A stretch of DNA of 64,000 nucleotides from Marivirga salinae (GTDB lineage Bacteria > Bacteroidota > Bacteroidia > Cytophagales > Cyclobacteriaceae): contig NZ_CP129971.1 of the NCBI RefSeq assembly GCF_030503855.1, forward strand, positions 1,805,501 through 1,869,500, read 5' to 3'. Both the position numbers and the translations under genes were made by a program. Every line of letters starts with the position of its first letter. Position 1 is the first letter of the stretch. The notes beneath the pieces were generated by a model. It worked only from the letters and a program-made list of their open reading frames with translations, searched no databases and was not told the origin of the DNA. Positions 18,405 through 27,480 of the stretch are shown here, one piece after another.

Positions 18405-19055
18405 ATGAGAAATATACAAAATTACATTGAGCATACTAATCTAAAAGCGACAATAACTTCAAATGATATTGAATTGTTATTAAAGCAGGCTCAAGAAAAC
18501 AATATTTTTGGAATTTGTGTTCCCCCATTTTGGGTGAAAAAAGCAAAAAGAGATATAGGTAAGTCAGGTATTCAATTAATTACAGTAATTGGTTTTCCAT
18601 TAGGATATCAGATGAGCCAAGCTAAGGAAGCAGAAGCAGTTCAGGCTATCAAAGATGGAGCGGATGAATTGGACATGGTATTAAATATATCCTCGGTAAA
18701 ATCTGAGATGATGTGGCCAAAAATTGAGGTTGCTAAAATGGGGAAATTAGCCCATGAGAACGGTAAAATTTTAAAGGTAATTATTGAAACAGCTTATCTT
18801 TCGGAACAAGAAATTATGGATGCTTGTAAAATATGTGCTGATGCTGGTGCAGATTATGTAAAAACCTCTACAGGCTTTGCTCCAGAAGGGGCAAAAGTAG
18901 CGCATATAAAGTTAATGCGCTCTGTACTACCAGATCATGTAGGTATTAAAGCAAGTGGAGGAATAAAGACTTATGATCAAGCTTTAGAATTGATTGAAGC
19001 AGGTACAGATAGAATTGGTACTTCTTCTGGCCCAGAAATTTGTAAAGGTTCTTAA
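18405..19055 (+). CDS. deoC: Deoxyribose-phosphate aldolase
   Basis: 216 residues, usual length. The Schiff-base lysine is K153 in YVKTSTGF, with D90 in ELDMVLN and K182 in GIKASGGI as the proton relay. It splits 2-deoxyribose-5-phosphate into acetaldehyde and glyceraldehyde-3-phosphate in nucleoside catabolism. A cytidine deaminase gene lies about 1 kb downstream on the same strand, but two minus-strand genes separate them, so they are not one operon. The stop overlaps the end of the convergent unknown gene by 4 bases. Confidence 0.95.
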   Translation: MRNIQNYIEHTNLKATITSNDIELLLKQAQENNIFGICVPPFWVKKAKRDIGKSGIQLITVIGFPLGYQMSQAKEAEAVQAIKDGADELDMVLNISSVKSEMMWPKIEVAKMGKLAHENGKILKVIIETAYLSEQEIMDACKICADAGADYVKTSTGFAPEGAKVAHIKLMRSVLPDHVGIKASGGIKTYDQALELIEAGTDRIGTSSGPEICKGS

Positions 19056-19558
19056 TTAGCGATTTTCATCGGAACAATTCCTTTGTGCTTATAGATTTTG
19101 ATTCCAAAATGATCAGAGATATAATTTTTTAATCTAGAATAAGCCCTTTGAGATTGCTTGTCGTCTGGATAGAAAATAGCAGTTTCCAAAACTGCTTTCA
19201 AAAAGTTTTTTGATCTAGAGAAATCAACTATCCATTTTTTTAGTGCATTAGCCCAATCATCTTGATATTTTTCTTGGTGATCCCTACCATCAAATAATAA
19301 TTCTAATTGGTTAGAACTGAATTTATATCGGTATAAACCTGCTAATTCATCATAAAATGTGGAAAGTTCTTCAAGATTGTAATCTGTAGTAGAAAGTATT
19401 TTTTCAATAGATTTGTCTTTCAGTCCCAAAGGATTGTAGCGCAAAAGATATATGTCTTTGACAATTTCAACCATTTGATTCAATAAAGAATCCTTAAGCT
19501 CCATTTGAGCATTTTCTAATAAGTAGTTTTTATCAAAAGGAAAAAATCTGCGCTTCAT
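19052..19558 (-). CDS. Conserved-looking cytosolic protein of unknown function
   Basis: 168 residues, not recognised. No signal peptide or membrane segment. The sequence is rich in helix-forming and charged residues, with DWANALKKWIVDF and QRAYSRLKNYISDHFGIKIYKHKG near the C-terminus. It starts MKRRFFPFDKNYLLENAQ and ends 4 bases into deoC on the other strand. Codon use looks like that of its neighbours. No function can be offered. Confidence 0.7.
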   Translation of the reverse strand: MKRRFFPFDKNYLLENAQMELKDSLLNQMVEIVKDIYLLRYNPLGLKDKSIEKILSTTDYNLEELSTFYDELAGLYRYKFSSNQLELLFDGRDHQEKYQDDWANALKKWIVDFSRSKNFLKAVLETAIFYPDDKQSQRAYSRLKNYISDHFGIKIYKHKGIVPMKIAN

Positions 19559-19629
19559 TCAAATATAGTTTCTCAAAGATATAACCAAATCTATAAAATC
19601 AGAAGCCTTTTTGTTGTTATATGCTCAAA

Positions 19630-20025
19630 TTAATGTCTGATGCCACATTCATCGCAATATTTCATTTTATCAGGTGATCGCTTCTTTGGTTTCCTTTTAT
19701 GCCCGAAATAAGTCCAATCCGAATACTGAGGCTTCTCCATTTCCTTGGCTTTTTTTCGTTTTTCTTTAGCGTTTTGCTCCATTCGCTCTTCATATTCCAC
19801 TATGAGTTGATCTCCCCAGTTTAATTTTTGCTTCTTTTTAAATAAGCCGAAAAACCAAGTTTCCTGTCTTGCTTGGGGTCTTTTTCCATAATTTTTATTT
19901 GCTTCAGGATTAAGGCTTGAAGGATTCTGTTGGCTATAGCTAGGCTGAGATTGACTGACCGGTTGCTTTTGGCAAGAAGCTAAAAGTAGAACGGCAGTTA
20001 TAAATACTAAACACTTTTTAATCAT
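19630..20025 (-). CDS. Small basic lipoprotein of unknown function
   Basis: 131 residues. Lipoprotein signal with lipobox LASC and modified C18, followed by a glutamine/serine-rich spacer and a very basic middle (KEKRKKAKEMEKPQ). The C-terminus YCDECGIRH carries a C-x2-C pair and a histidine, a possible small metal site. It lies between two unknown or divergent genes. A role at the inner or outer membrane is all that can be inferred. Confidence 0.7.
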   Translation of the reverse strand: MIKKCLVFITAVLLLASCQKQPVSQSQPSYSQQNPSSLNPEANKNYGKRPQARQETWFFGLFKKKQKLNWGDQLIVEYEERMEQNAKEKRKKAKEMEKPQYSDWTYFGHKRKPKKRSPDKMKYCDECGIRH

Positions 20026-20122
20026 GCCTTAAAAACGTTAATCTTTTAAATTATTGTATCCATTAACTAAACATAAATTGTAATATATAGTATATTGTGC
20101 TCCATTAAAATTTACTTTAACT

Positions 20123-20596
20123 GTGAAAAAGGATTTAATTCAAATAGAATATAAAAAATACGACTCCATAGATGAGCTCTCATCTGAATATCAAGATCTA
20201 TGGAAATCAGCTTTGGAAGCTAGACAACATTCTCATTCTCCTTATTCAAATTTTACTGTTGGGGCAGCAATCCAATTAGAAGATGGACAGATTATAACTG
20301 GAACCAATCAGGAAAATGCATCTTTTCCAGCTGGTTTATGTGCTGAAAGAACAGCTATGTATAGAGCAGGAATACAAGCACCTAAACAAAAATTCAAAAG
20401 AATAGCAATAGCAGCTAGTAAAAGAGATTCTGATCAATTGGCAAGTGCCCCACCATGTGGAGGATGTAGACAAGTGATGTTAGAATTTGAAAAAAGACAT
20501 CAGCAAGGTTTTGAATTACTATTTACGGATTCGGAAGGTAAATTTATACTGATTGAAAAGCCTACTGATTTGTTTCCTTTTTCATTTGTGTTTTAA
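20123..20596 (+). CDS. cdd: Cytidine deaminase
   Basis: 157 residues with a GTG start; no ATG exists before the active site. Catalytic zinc motifs are C73-A-E75 and P-C112-G-G-C115, the homotetrameric CDA pattern of three cysteine ligands with Glu75 as proton shuttle. It deaminates cytidine and deoxycytidine to uridines for salvage. The N-terminal 25 residues before the core are slightly longer than in E. coli-independent short CDAs. A hairpin follows the stop. Confidence 0.93.
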   Translation: MKKDLIQIEYKKYDSIDELSSEYQDLWKSALEARQHSHSPYSNFTVGAAIQLEDGQIITGTNQENASFPAGLCAERTAMYRAGIQAPKQKFKRIAIAASKRDSDQLASAPPCGGCRQVMLEFEKRHQQGFELLFTDSEGKFILIEKPTDLFPFSFVF

Positions 20597-20598
20597 AA

Positions 20599-20634
20599 CT
20601 GCTCATCCTTCAATTTCAAATGAAGAATGAGCAG
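20599..20634. terminator. Hairpin between convergent cdd and LRR gene
   Basis: CTGCTCATCCTTC (20599-20611) pairs with GAAGAATGAGCAG (20622-20634) with one mismatch. Position between two convergent stops suggests a shared terminator, but there is no good T-run on either side. Confidence 0.5.
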
Positions 20635-20643
20635 GTGAATTGT

Positions 20644-23600
20644 CTAATTCTTAATCATTTTTGACATGATATAGTTGCCATCATTATCTTGTAAGCGAAT
20701 GATATATGTACCTGTTGCTAAATTGTGTACATCAATTTTAGACTGACCATTTTTTAATCTTATTTTTTCATGTACAACTCCCTTCAAATCATAAATAGTT
20801 AGTTCATTTGCATTGATGGCATTCTCCAATTTCAAATTGATTACGTTTTTTGCTGGATTGGGATAAAAACTAAATCTGATCATTTTGTTTGGTTCATTAG
20901 CAGTCACTCTTCCAGTTTCTGTCACTTTAATTAAACCGTCTTCAACTAAAGCCTCAACACTTACCACCTCGCCTTGTTCACCACTTAAATTAAAGTCAAT
21001 ATCTGAAGTTTCATCAACTTGAACACCAGGATATTCTATTCTAATTTTATAATCTCCCGATGGTAGATTTGGAAAAGAAAATTCTCCGTTCTCATCTGTC
21101 TTAACATAAGCTACTATTTCATAATCTTCATCTAATAACCTTAGGCTATTTGTAGCTCTGGAAGATCCGGAAAGTGTTCTTACACTTACACCTGCACCAC
21201 TGACTTTTCTTCTGGGTAAAACTCTTAAGGAAGAATCTGCTTCATCATATTCTTCTTCAATAAAACCAGAAATTTCAGAGCCAGGTTCTGTTAATGGCTC
21301 GGGTTCTTTCTCTACTTCTATTGTTATTCCAGTCGTGTTTTCTTGTAAAAATAGAGTGTCTGCTACTTGCCAGTCCAATGTATTTCCTAAGTATGTTGGA
21401 ATCAAATTAGGATATTGATTTTCATCAGGGTCTGCTAAGATGATATAATCTCCTAAAATTAGATTTTCAAAATTGAATGTATTACTACCTGCTAATGGCT
21501 GTACTGCAGCAGTATCATATTTATTGGCAAATGGATTTATAGCAAACAATCTAACATTCCCTTCATTTACATTTACATTATCAATATCCACTACACTTCC
21601 AGAAAGGTTAGCGGCTATGGCTTCATACGGAATGTAGGTTCTATGACTTCTTTTGCCAGATTGATCTATTGCTTGAAAAACTAAATCATAGGTAAGATTA
21701 GGTTCTATTACAGATCTATTGGGTAAAAATTCTACTTCTAAATCACTAACTTGATTGAAACCACGAACATTAAATGGAGAAGAGGATTGGTTGTTTCTTC
21801 TATACAGATATCTTATTCGGTTAAGATTGTTACTATTGTTAGATTTTACACTAAGTTTTGCGGAAAGTCTCGGGCCAATTTCGATATTGTAGATTGATGG
21901 TACGGGTGGTAAACCACTAAGTATGTATGGAGAATCTCCCGAAAAAGCACCTTGGGCTAAACTTTCATCAATTGGTATAAAATCATTGTCTATACTCAAA
22001 GTACCTGAATTATTAGTAAATAATGCTACATCATAGGTTAAGGTGTTAGAGTATGTGTTGTTACCGCCTTGAGTTTCAATAATGTTATTGTTAAATACTA
22101 GATCATTTATAGAATTTGAAACAACACCAATATTATTATTATTTACCGTTACATTATTCAGACTGTTTTTGGATACATTAATAACATCGAAAAATGTTTG
22201 AATAGAATCAATTATGTTATTATTTATTAGGATGTTGTCATAGGTTCTAGGATTAGTTGCAGTTGTAGATGAAAATTCAAGTATATTAATAAAATTTCCA
22301 ATGATATCTATTTGGTTGTGCTTATCACTAAGTACAAGATTATTTATTTTGTTACCTCTTATTATAACATTCTGTAAGGTGTCAGTAGCTGAAGAGGATT
22401 GGAAATTCATTCCTATAATATTTGCTGCTACTCCATAAACTTTACTATTATCTGCCAAAGCATTGAAATAAATGTTGCCGACATTTGCATCTAATGTATT
22501 GAATTGATTGCCTGTGTTTTCTTCTAGAAAATAGCCAGGCCCCAAAAGTACTCTTGGGCTATTGAATATTGCACCAAGATATTGTGTTTCTGAGCCAGCA
22601 ATATAAAGAGTGTCACCAGCTTTTGTTGCTGCTGCAGCTTGATTTAATGAACGGAAATCAGCAATAGTTCCGGGTCTATTATCCACATACCAATTAGTTT
22701 TACCGCCAGCAATTTTCAAATTAATTGGTGCTGAATTTAAAATTAAATCAGCTAAATCAGGATGGGTGGCTTTCAAATAATATTGACCAGATTTTGCAGT
22801 TGTAAAATTATTGATTGTTAAGGAAAGTGAATTGGCATTTGTCAATGAATCACCATTTAAAATCCATTGATAATTCGCATTATCAACTTGAACAAAATCT
22901 GAACTTATATTTTGAGAGGCTCCAATTGCGACTTCAATATCTGAGGGAGCCCCAATATTTCGTTGGGGCCTATAAGTAAAGTCACTTACCCCTAAATAAG
23001 GTAATAAGCTTTCGAATTGTAATTGATTAAAAGCCAGATTTACCATTTGTAAATTTGGCAATGTGCTGATATCTGGTAAGAAATCAAAATTATTATAACT
23101 GATGTCAAATGTGGTTAAATTCTGAGCCGAAGTTATTTCAATTGGGAAAGCATCTACAAAAAGATTGTTACGTAGATATAGTGAATTGAGATTAGTCAAA
23201 TTCCCAATTCTTTCATCTATCACACCAGTAAACAATTGGTCTGATAAATCAAGCCCATAGAGATTGGTTAGATTATAAATCCCCTCTGGAAATTCGCCTC
23301 CATTTGCTCTAGTATTCCATATGGAAAGAAACTCCAATTGTGTAAGTTCTCCTATATTATTTGGTAAATCTACCAAGAGATTTGGATTCCCTCCAGCTTG
23401 CAATGCTCTAAAGTTTGGCATATTCAGCATATCGGGTAATGTTCCGGAAAAATTATTTCCACTGAACCAAAACTCTATTAAAGAAGGACAATTTAGAATT
23501 TCAATAGGTACTTCACCTTCTAGGTTCATATTTTCTAGAAATAGGAATTTAAGACTGTCCATTAATCCTATTTCCAGAGGTAAACCGCCTGTAATTTCAT

Positions 23601-24342
23601 TCCCTGATAAATTTAATTCTATTACATTTTTTAATTCACCTATTGATGTAGGTATGGTGCCAGTTAACAGATTCCCGGATACGTTAAATTGATCCATTAA
23701 AGGTGAGTTACTTATTTCAATTGGAATTTCACCAGTCAACTGATTATTAAATACTCTAATTTCCAGTAATCCAGGATGGAAAACATCAGGTAAAATTGTG
23801 CCTGTGAAATTACAATCATGAGCTGATACTCGCTCTAAAGCAGGATAATTAATAAGGAAATCGAATAAATTACCCGAAAGCTCAGGGTTATTCCAAAAGT
23901 AAAACCTTTTAAGAGAGTCTAGGTTTTTCAAGCTTTCAGGAAGTGTTCCCGTCAGATTATTATCAGCCAACCAAACTTCCACAACTCGACCATCAGGGCC
24001 CAAAGAAACTCCATTCCATTGGTCCAACGGTGAGGAAAGCCACCCATCAGCATTAATCCAAGCGGTATCCCCAGGATTGGTTGCGTTATATAAATCAACA
24101 AGTGCTAAGGAATCGGCAAAGTTGCTATTTGACAAAATAGATAAGAAGCCTTGTTTTGATTTATAGCTACCAGTTTGTAGATTTTGAGTATTGTAAGTAG
24201 AAGAAGATACTTGCAAACTTATATTACCATTCTCTATTTTGGCAGCAATATTTCCGTAATTATACCTTACTTGTTGCTGAGCTAATAAAGAAGAGCTCCC
24301 TAAAAGTAAAAAGGCTAAAAGATAAATTATAAATGGTTTCAT
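20644..24342 (-). CDS. Large surface protein: plant-type LRRs, Ig-like, beta-helix, T9SS sorting domain
   Basis: 1232 residues. Signal peptide at about 1-21 (ends SLLAQ). LRRs of the plant-type form LxxNxLTGxIPxxIG run from about 115 to 460. A short Ig-like domain (about 470-545) contains GQYYLKATHP. A right-handed beta-helix-like region rich in Asn, Ile and Val (about 550-780; ladders such as NNNIGV, INNNIID) follows. Then come Ig/SdrD-B-like domains (about 800-1140) including TDENGEFSFPNLPSGDYKIRI, and a T9SS type A sorting domain beginning FSFYPNPAKN (about 1155-1232). It should be exposed or released at the surface through T9SS. It lies 33 bases behind the S74 gene on the same strand, so the two probably form one operon. 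Likely role is adhesion or ligand binding; no catalytic motif was seen. Confidence 0.88.
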   Translation of the reverse strand: MKPFIIYLLAFLLLGSSSLLAQQQVRYNYGNIAAKIENGNISLQVSSSTYNTQNLQTGSYKSKQGFLSILSNSNFADSLALVDLYNATNPGDTAWINADGWLSSPLDQWNGVSLGPDGRVVEVWLADNNLTGTLPESLKNLDSLKRFYFWNNPELSGNLFDFLINYPALERVSAHDCNFTGTILPDVFHPGLLEIRVFNNQLTGEIPIEISNSPLMDQFNVSGNLLTGTIPTSIGELKNVIELNLSGNEITGGLPLEIGLMDSLKFLFLENMNLEGEVPIEILNCPSLIEFWFSGNNFSGTLPDMLNMPNFRALQAGGNPNLLVDLPNNIGELTQLEFLSIWNTRANGGEFPEGIYNLTNLYGLDLSDQLFTGVIDERIGNLTNLNSLYLRNNLFVDAFPIEITSAQNLTTFDISYNNFDFLPDISTLPNLQMVNLAFNQLQFESLLPYLGVSDFTYRPQRNIGAPSDIEVAIGASQNISSDFVQVDNANYQWILNGDSLTNANSLSLTINNFTTAKSGQYYLKATHPDLADLILNSAPINLKIAGGKTNWYVDNRPGTIADFRSLNQAAAATKAGDTLYIAGSETQYLGAIFNSPRVLLGPGYFLEENTGNQFNTLDANVGNIYFNALADNSKVYGVAANIIGMNFQSSSATDTLQNVIIRGNKINNLVLSDKHNQIDIIGNFINILEFSSTTATNPRTYDNILINNNIIDSIQTFFDVINVSKNSLNNVTVNNNNIGVVSNSINDLVFNNNIIETQGGNNTYSNTLTYDVALFTNNSGTLSIDNDFIPIDESLAQGAFSGDSPYILSGLPPVPSIYNIEIGPRLSAKLSVKSNNSNNLNRIRYLYRRNNQSSSPFNVRGFNQVSDLEVEFLPNRSVIEPNLTYDLVFQAIDQSGKRSHRTYIPYEAIAANLSGSVVDIDNVNVNEGNVRLFAINPFANKYDTAAVQPLAGSNTFNFENLILGDYIILADPDENQYPNLIPTYLGNTLDWQVADTLFLQENTTGITIEVEKEPEPLTEPGSEISGFIEEEYDEADSSLRVLPRRKVSGAGVSVRTLSGSSRATNSLRLLDEDYEIVAYVKTDENGEFSFPNLPSGDYKIRIEYPGVQVDETSDIDFNLSGEQGEVVSVEALVEDGLIKVTETGRVTANEPNKMIRFSFYPNPAKNVINLKLENAINANELTIYDLKGVVHEKIRLKNGQSKIDVHNLATGTYIIRLQDNDGNYIMSKMIKN

Positions 24343-24375
24343 AAGCTAGGTATTCAAATGATGAAAAAACTTTTT

Positions 24376-26238
24376 TTACTTTGAAGCTACTTTTTGGCCT
24401 TCCAATAATAATTTTTCCAGCTTATCAATTTTCTTTGACAATTCTTTTGTTTCGTTAAGTGCAGTAGTTAATGTGTCATTTTCCTTTTCTAAATTCTCCA
24501 CTTTAGCATTTAATTCCTTAATGGCTTCTATTAAAACAGCTGTCATTTGAGCATAGTTTACTGATTTGAATCCTTCATCATTGGTATGAACAAATTCAGG
24601 ATAAACTTTTTCCACTTCTTGGGCGATTACACCAATTTGTCTCTTTTTAGAACCATTTTCGTTTTTCCAGAAATACGAAGTACCTCTTAATTTTAAAGTG
24701 TTTTCAAGAGAGTTTTCTAAATTGGTTATATTTTTTTTCAATCTTCTATCCGAAGATGCAGTAATTGTAGTAGCTGTAATTGTGCTTGTTTGCCCATTCA
24801 ATATAATTTGTTCAGTTGGACTATCTAATGTTATGGATCCCCATTCGTTAGTTCCATCGGTGCCTGTTGTAGCGAATACTCTTGGTGAAATGCCGTCTGT
24901 TCCAAATAAAGTGAACTGACCTAAATCATTATTTCCAGGATCTCTATCTAATTGAACATTTTTATTACCATTTGGACCGTATGTAATTAGGAAACCTGAA
25001 TTATCGCCAAAGGAACCAATTTCTGCTTTTAAACCATTATCAGAACCATAAAATACAGCTTGTCCACTATTTCCACCTCTGTTTTGAACTGCAACGATGT
25101 CAAGTCCAGTAGTTCCTCTTAACTTTAATTGACCTGAATTTCCATTGCCTCTTGCCTCTAATATTGCAGTTGTAGAACCAACACTATCCCTTAATTCTAA
25201 GCCACCAGCAGATGAACCTAGGAAATTTGAAGAAATCAATACGCTTTCATTATTTTCCCCTCCATTATTGGTGAAATTTAAAATCAGGTCAGCAAAGTTT
25301 GTAGTGCCAGGTCCTTGTTTCACTTCAATTGCAGCATTTCTTATCCACCATCCTCCTCCATCATCATTATTTCCAAATAAACTAAAGATAGGTAAGTCAT
25401 TATTTTCCCACCTTTTCCCAGTTAATTCAACATTAAAACTATTAGTACCCCATAAAGACAGAAAGCCAGACTTACCCGTAGGATCGCCTCCACCTTCTTC
25501 TCTGGCATTACCAATTGCTGCTAATAGAGTACCCTCGTTATCATACCAATCTGAACCAGATCTCAAATATCCACCACTCATTACTGGTCCGCCTGCTATT
25601 TCTCTTTCTGTTATATAATTTTCCATAAGTCTGGCAATTCCAGTTCCTGATGGATTTAAACCATAATATTGGGAATAACTTTTGCTACCGTTGGTTCTAG
25701 CAACTATTGCACTTGTGAGCGCTCCTGAGCCATTTCTCTGGTTTAGTTGCAGACGTCCACCAAGTGGGTCCGCAGCTAAAAATCCTTGTGGTGCACCCAA
25801 TGAATCATAAATATTCACACTTCCATAATAGGGATTGAAAGAGCCGATTCTAAGATTTAAACTGTCATTAGGTCCTTTTATCTCTAGATTTCCATTTGTC
25901 GTCAACAATGAGTTGATATTGACTAAAGGCTTATATAGTGTAGCGATACCAATTGATACCCCATCCACAGTAATTTCAAGAGGGGTTTCTGTTGTATCAC
26001 TAAAAATCATGCTGGGTAAAGGTGTTTCATCTCCCAAAACAACATTATATATCCCATTTTCAATGGGGATATCGGTTTTTGTTTCTGTCCAACCGTAATC
26101 AGGTAAAGCAAAATCAAATGTTCTAGTACCGTTTAATGGTACTCCTGATTCTTCTAAATATCCTTGAAAGGGAAGTTTTTGTGCTGTTAAAATAAATCCG
26201 ATTAAAAAGAAAGCGAGTGTTAGGTAAACCTTTTTCAT
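24376..26238 (-). CDS. Surface fibre-like protein with C-terminal peptidase S74 chaperone domain
   Basis: 620 residues. Signal peptide at about 1-19 (ending ILTAQ). A long glycine/asparagine-rich, beta-repetitive stalk covers about 100-480. An S74 intramolecular chaperone domain begins ASSDRRLKKNI, with the S496-D497 cleavage pair and conserved Arg/Lys, and continues through IGVIAQEVEKVYPEFV. A coiled coil ends the protein (about 570-615). In phage tailspikes this domain trimerises the fibre and cuts itself off. Here the N-terminus is a secretion signal and no phage genes are near, so it is a cellular protein. No T9SS sorting domain is visible. Upstream partner of the LRR gene. Confidence 0.86.
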   Translation of the reverse strand: MKKVYLTLAFFLIGFILTAQKLPFQGYLEESGVPLNGTRTFDFALPDYGWTETKTDIPIENGIYNVVLGDETPLPSMIFSDTTETPLEITVDGVSIGIATLYKPLVNINSLLTTNGNLEIKGPNDSLNLRIGSFNPYYGSVNIYDSLGAPQGFLAADPLGGRLQLNQRNGSGALTSAIVARTNGSKSYSQYYGLNPSGTGIARLMENYITEREIAGGPVMSGGYLRSGSDWYDNEGTLLAAIGNAREEGGGDPTGKSGFLSLWGTNSFNVELTGKRWENNDLPIFSLFGNNDDGGGWWIRNAAIEVKQGPGTTNFADLILNFTNNGGENNESVLISSNFLGSSAGGLELRDSVGSTTAILEARGNGNSGQLKLRGTTGLDIVAVQNRGGNSGQAVFYGSDNGLKAEIGSFGDNSGFLITYGPNGNKNVQLDRDPGNNDLGQFTLFGTDGISPRVFATTGTDGTNEWGSITLDSPTEQIILNGQTSTITATTITASSDRRLKKNITNLENSLENTLKLRGTSYFWKNENGSKKRQIGVIAQEVEKVYPEFVHTNDEGFKSVNYAQMTAVLIEAIKELNAKVENLEKENDTLTTALNETKELSKKIDKLEKLLLEGQKVASK

Positions 26239-26273
26239 TACATATATAATTTTGATAAATTATTCTATATGTA
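26239..26273. promoter_or_regulatory. Inverted repeat directly before the S74 gene start
   Basis: TACATATA (26239-26246) and its exact complement TATATGTA (26266-26273), with 19 bases between, next to the ATG of the S74/LRR operon. Could be an operator or leader hairpin. The AT-rich composition makes chance occurrence possible. Confidence 0.3.
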
Positions 26274-26508
26274 AGATAATGATTGCCAGTTAAGTATGGA
26301 AATGCTAAACTGTAAAATACCTAAAAATGAGTATTAGAAAAATGGTGCTTTTCGATAAGAAGTGTATTTTGTAAGACTAATATTTTATAATTTTTGAACT
26401 GAAAATATAATTAAAAATATATTATGGAGCAGCAAACAAAAAGTTATAATGGATGAGATAAAAATGGATATTTTTAAAGCTAGGCGAGAGTATAATCAGA
26501 ATCCGAAC

Positions 26509-27222
26509 TTAATAGTTACTTTTAAAATCAAAATCTTCTTTTTTAGAATCTAGTAATTTGCCTTGCTGGCATTTTAATACTCTCGAAGGGTGAGTGTCTA
26601 AAAAACTATGGTCATGTGTTCCCATCAATATTGCAGTACCACTTTTGTTGATGTCAGTAAATAATTTGAAAATGCCTTCAGAAACCTCTGGATCTAAATT
26701 TCCTGTGGGCTCATCCGCTATCAAAAGTACAGGTTCATTTATTAGTGCTCTTGCAATTACTACTCTTTGTTGTTCTCCTCCTGAGAGTTGATGAGGCATT
26801 TTATTGTCAACTGCGCCTAATCCTACTCGCATCAGCACATCAGCCATGCGGGTTTTCATTTTAGATTTTTCTTTCCATCCTGTGGCTTTCATTACGAAAT
26901 AAAGGTTTTCTGCAACGGTGCGGTCGGCCAGTAATTGGAAATCTTGGAAAATCACACTTATTTTTCTGCGAAGCTGAGCTATTTGTTTTGATTTGATGCC
27001 GTTAATTTTAAATCCTGCTACTTCCATTTGTCCTAGTCGCAGATCCAAATCGGCATATAGCGTTTTCATTAAAGAGCTTTTTCCACTTCCCGTTCTACCA
27101 ATAAGGTAAACAAATTCACCTTTACCAATACTCAAAGAGATATCACTTAAGATGGCTTTATCTTCTTGAAAGATAGTGGCGTTTTCAATACGGATTACGG
27201 GTTCGTTGGAAAATGATGACAT
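26509..27222 (-). CDS. ftsE: FtsE-like ABC transporter ATP-binding protein
   Basis: 237 residues, a single nucleotide-binding domain. Walker A is GRTGSGKSS (42-50), signature LSGGEQQR (about 144-151), Walker B VLLIADEPTGNLD. GRTGSGKSSLMKTLY and VIFQDFQLLADRTVAENL are typical of FtsE and close LolD/MacB-type relatives. FtsE works with FtsX in septal wall hydrolase control. No ftsX is adjacent, which in Bacteroidota is not unusual, but it means LolD-type assignment cannot be fully excluded. The C-terminal tail DSKKEDFDFKSNY is short. Confidence 0.75.
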   Translation of the reverse strand: MSSFSNEPVIRIENATIFQEDKAILSDISLSIGKGEFVYLIGRTGSGKSSLMKTLYADLDLRLGQMEVAGFKINGIKSKQIAQLRRKISVIFQDFQLLADRTVAENLYFVMKATGWKEKSKMKTRMADVLMRVGLGAVDNKMPHQLSGGEQQRVVIARALINEPVLLIADEPTGNLDPEVSEGIFKLFTDINKSGTAILMGTHDHSFLDTHPSRVLKCQQGKLLDSKKEDFDFKSNY

Positions 27223-27268
27223 CTTTAATTATATAGATTCTAAAATTTAATTACACCAAAAAGTGCTT

Positions 27269-27472
27269 TTAAATATCCAAAGCTTGAATTTTACCGAAAG
27301 GTAACTGATTTATAACTTCTTGCAAGGCATCTTCCTTGCCTTCCAATCCATATTTATCTAAATTTTTCAATGGACGGTCGGCTCTAAAATAAGCAATTAA
27401 TACAAAATCATCATCCCTAAGTTGGATGTAATCCGGAATTTTTGCTTTGCCTTTTACTTTTATAATATACAT
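27269..27472 (-). CDS. Small protein of unknown function upstream of ftsE
   Basis: 67 residues, not recognised. No signal or membrane segment. It starts MYIIKVKGKAKIPDYIQLRDDDFVL-like (strand-rich) and ends GKIQALDI. It lies 46 bases upstream of the FtsE-like gene on the same strand, so it may be translated from the same message. Composition matches neighbours. Confidence 0.6.
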   Translation of the reverse strand: MYIIKVKGKAKIPDYIQLRDDDFVLIAYFRADRPLKNLDKYGLEGKEDALQEVINQLPFGKIQALDI

Positions 27473-27480
27473 ATTTTTGA

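Noticed and set aside
24376..26238. Prophage tail fibre
   Set aside because: It has a secretion signal peptide and is surrounded by cellular genes; no phage structural, lysis or integrase genes were found.
26424..26520. Short plus-strand reading frames between the S74 and ftsE genes
   Set aside because: They code for at most about 35 residues and overlap the end of ftsE without any supporting feature.
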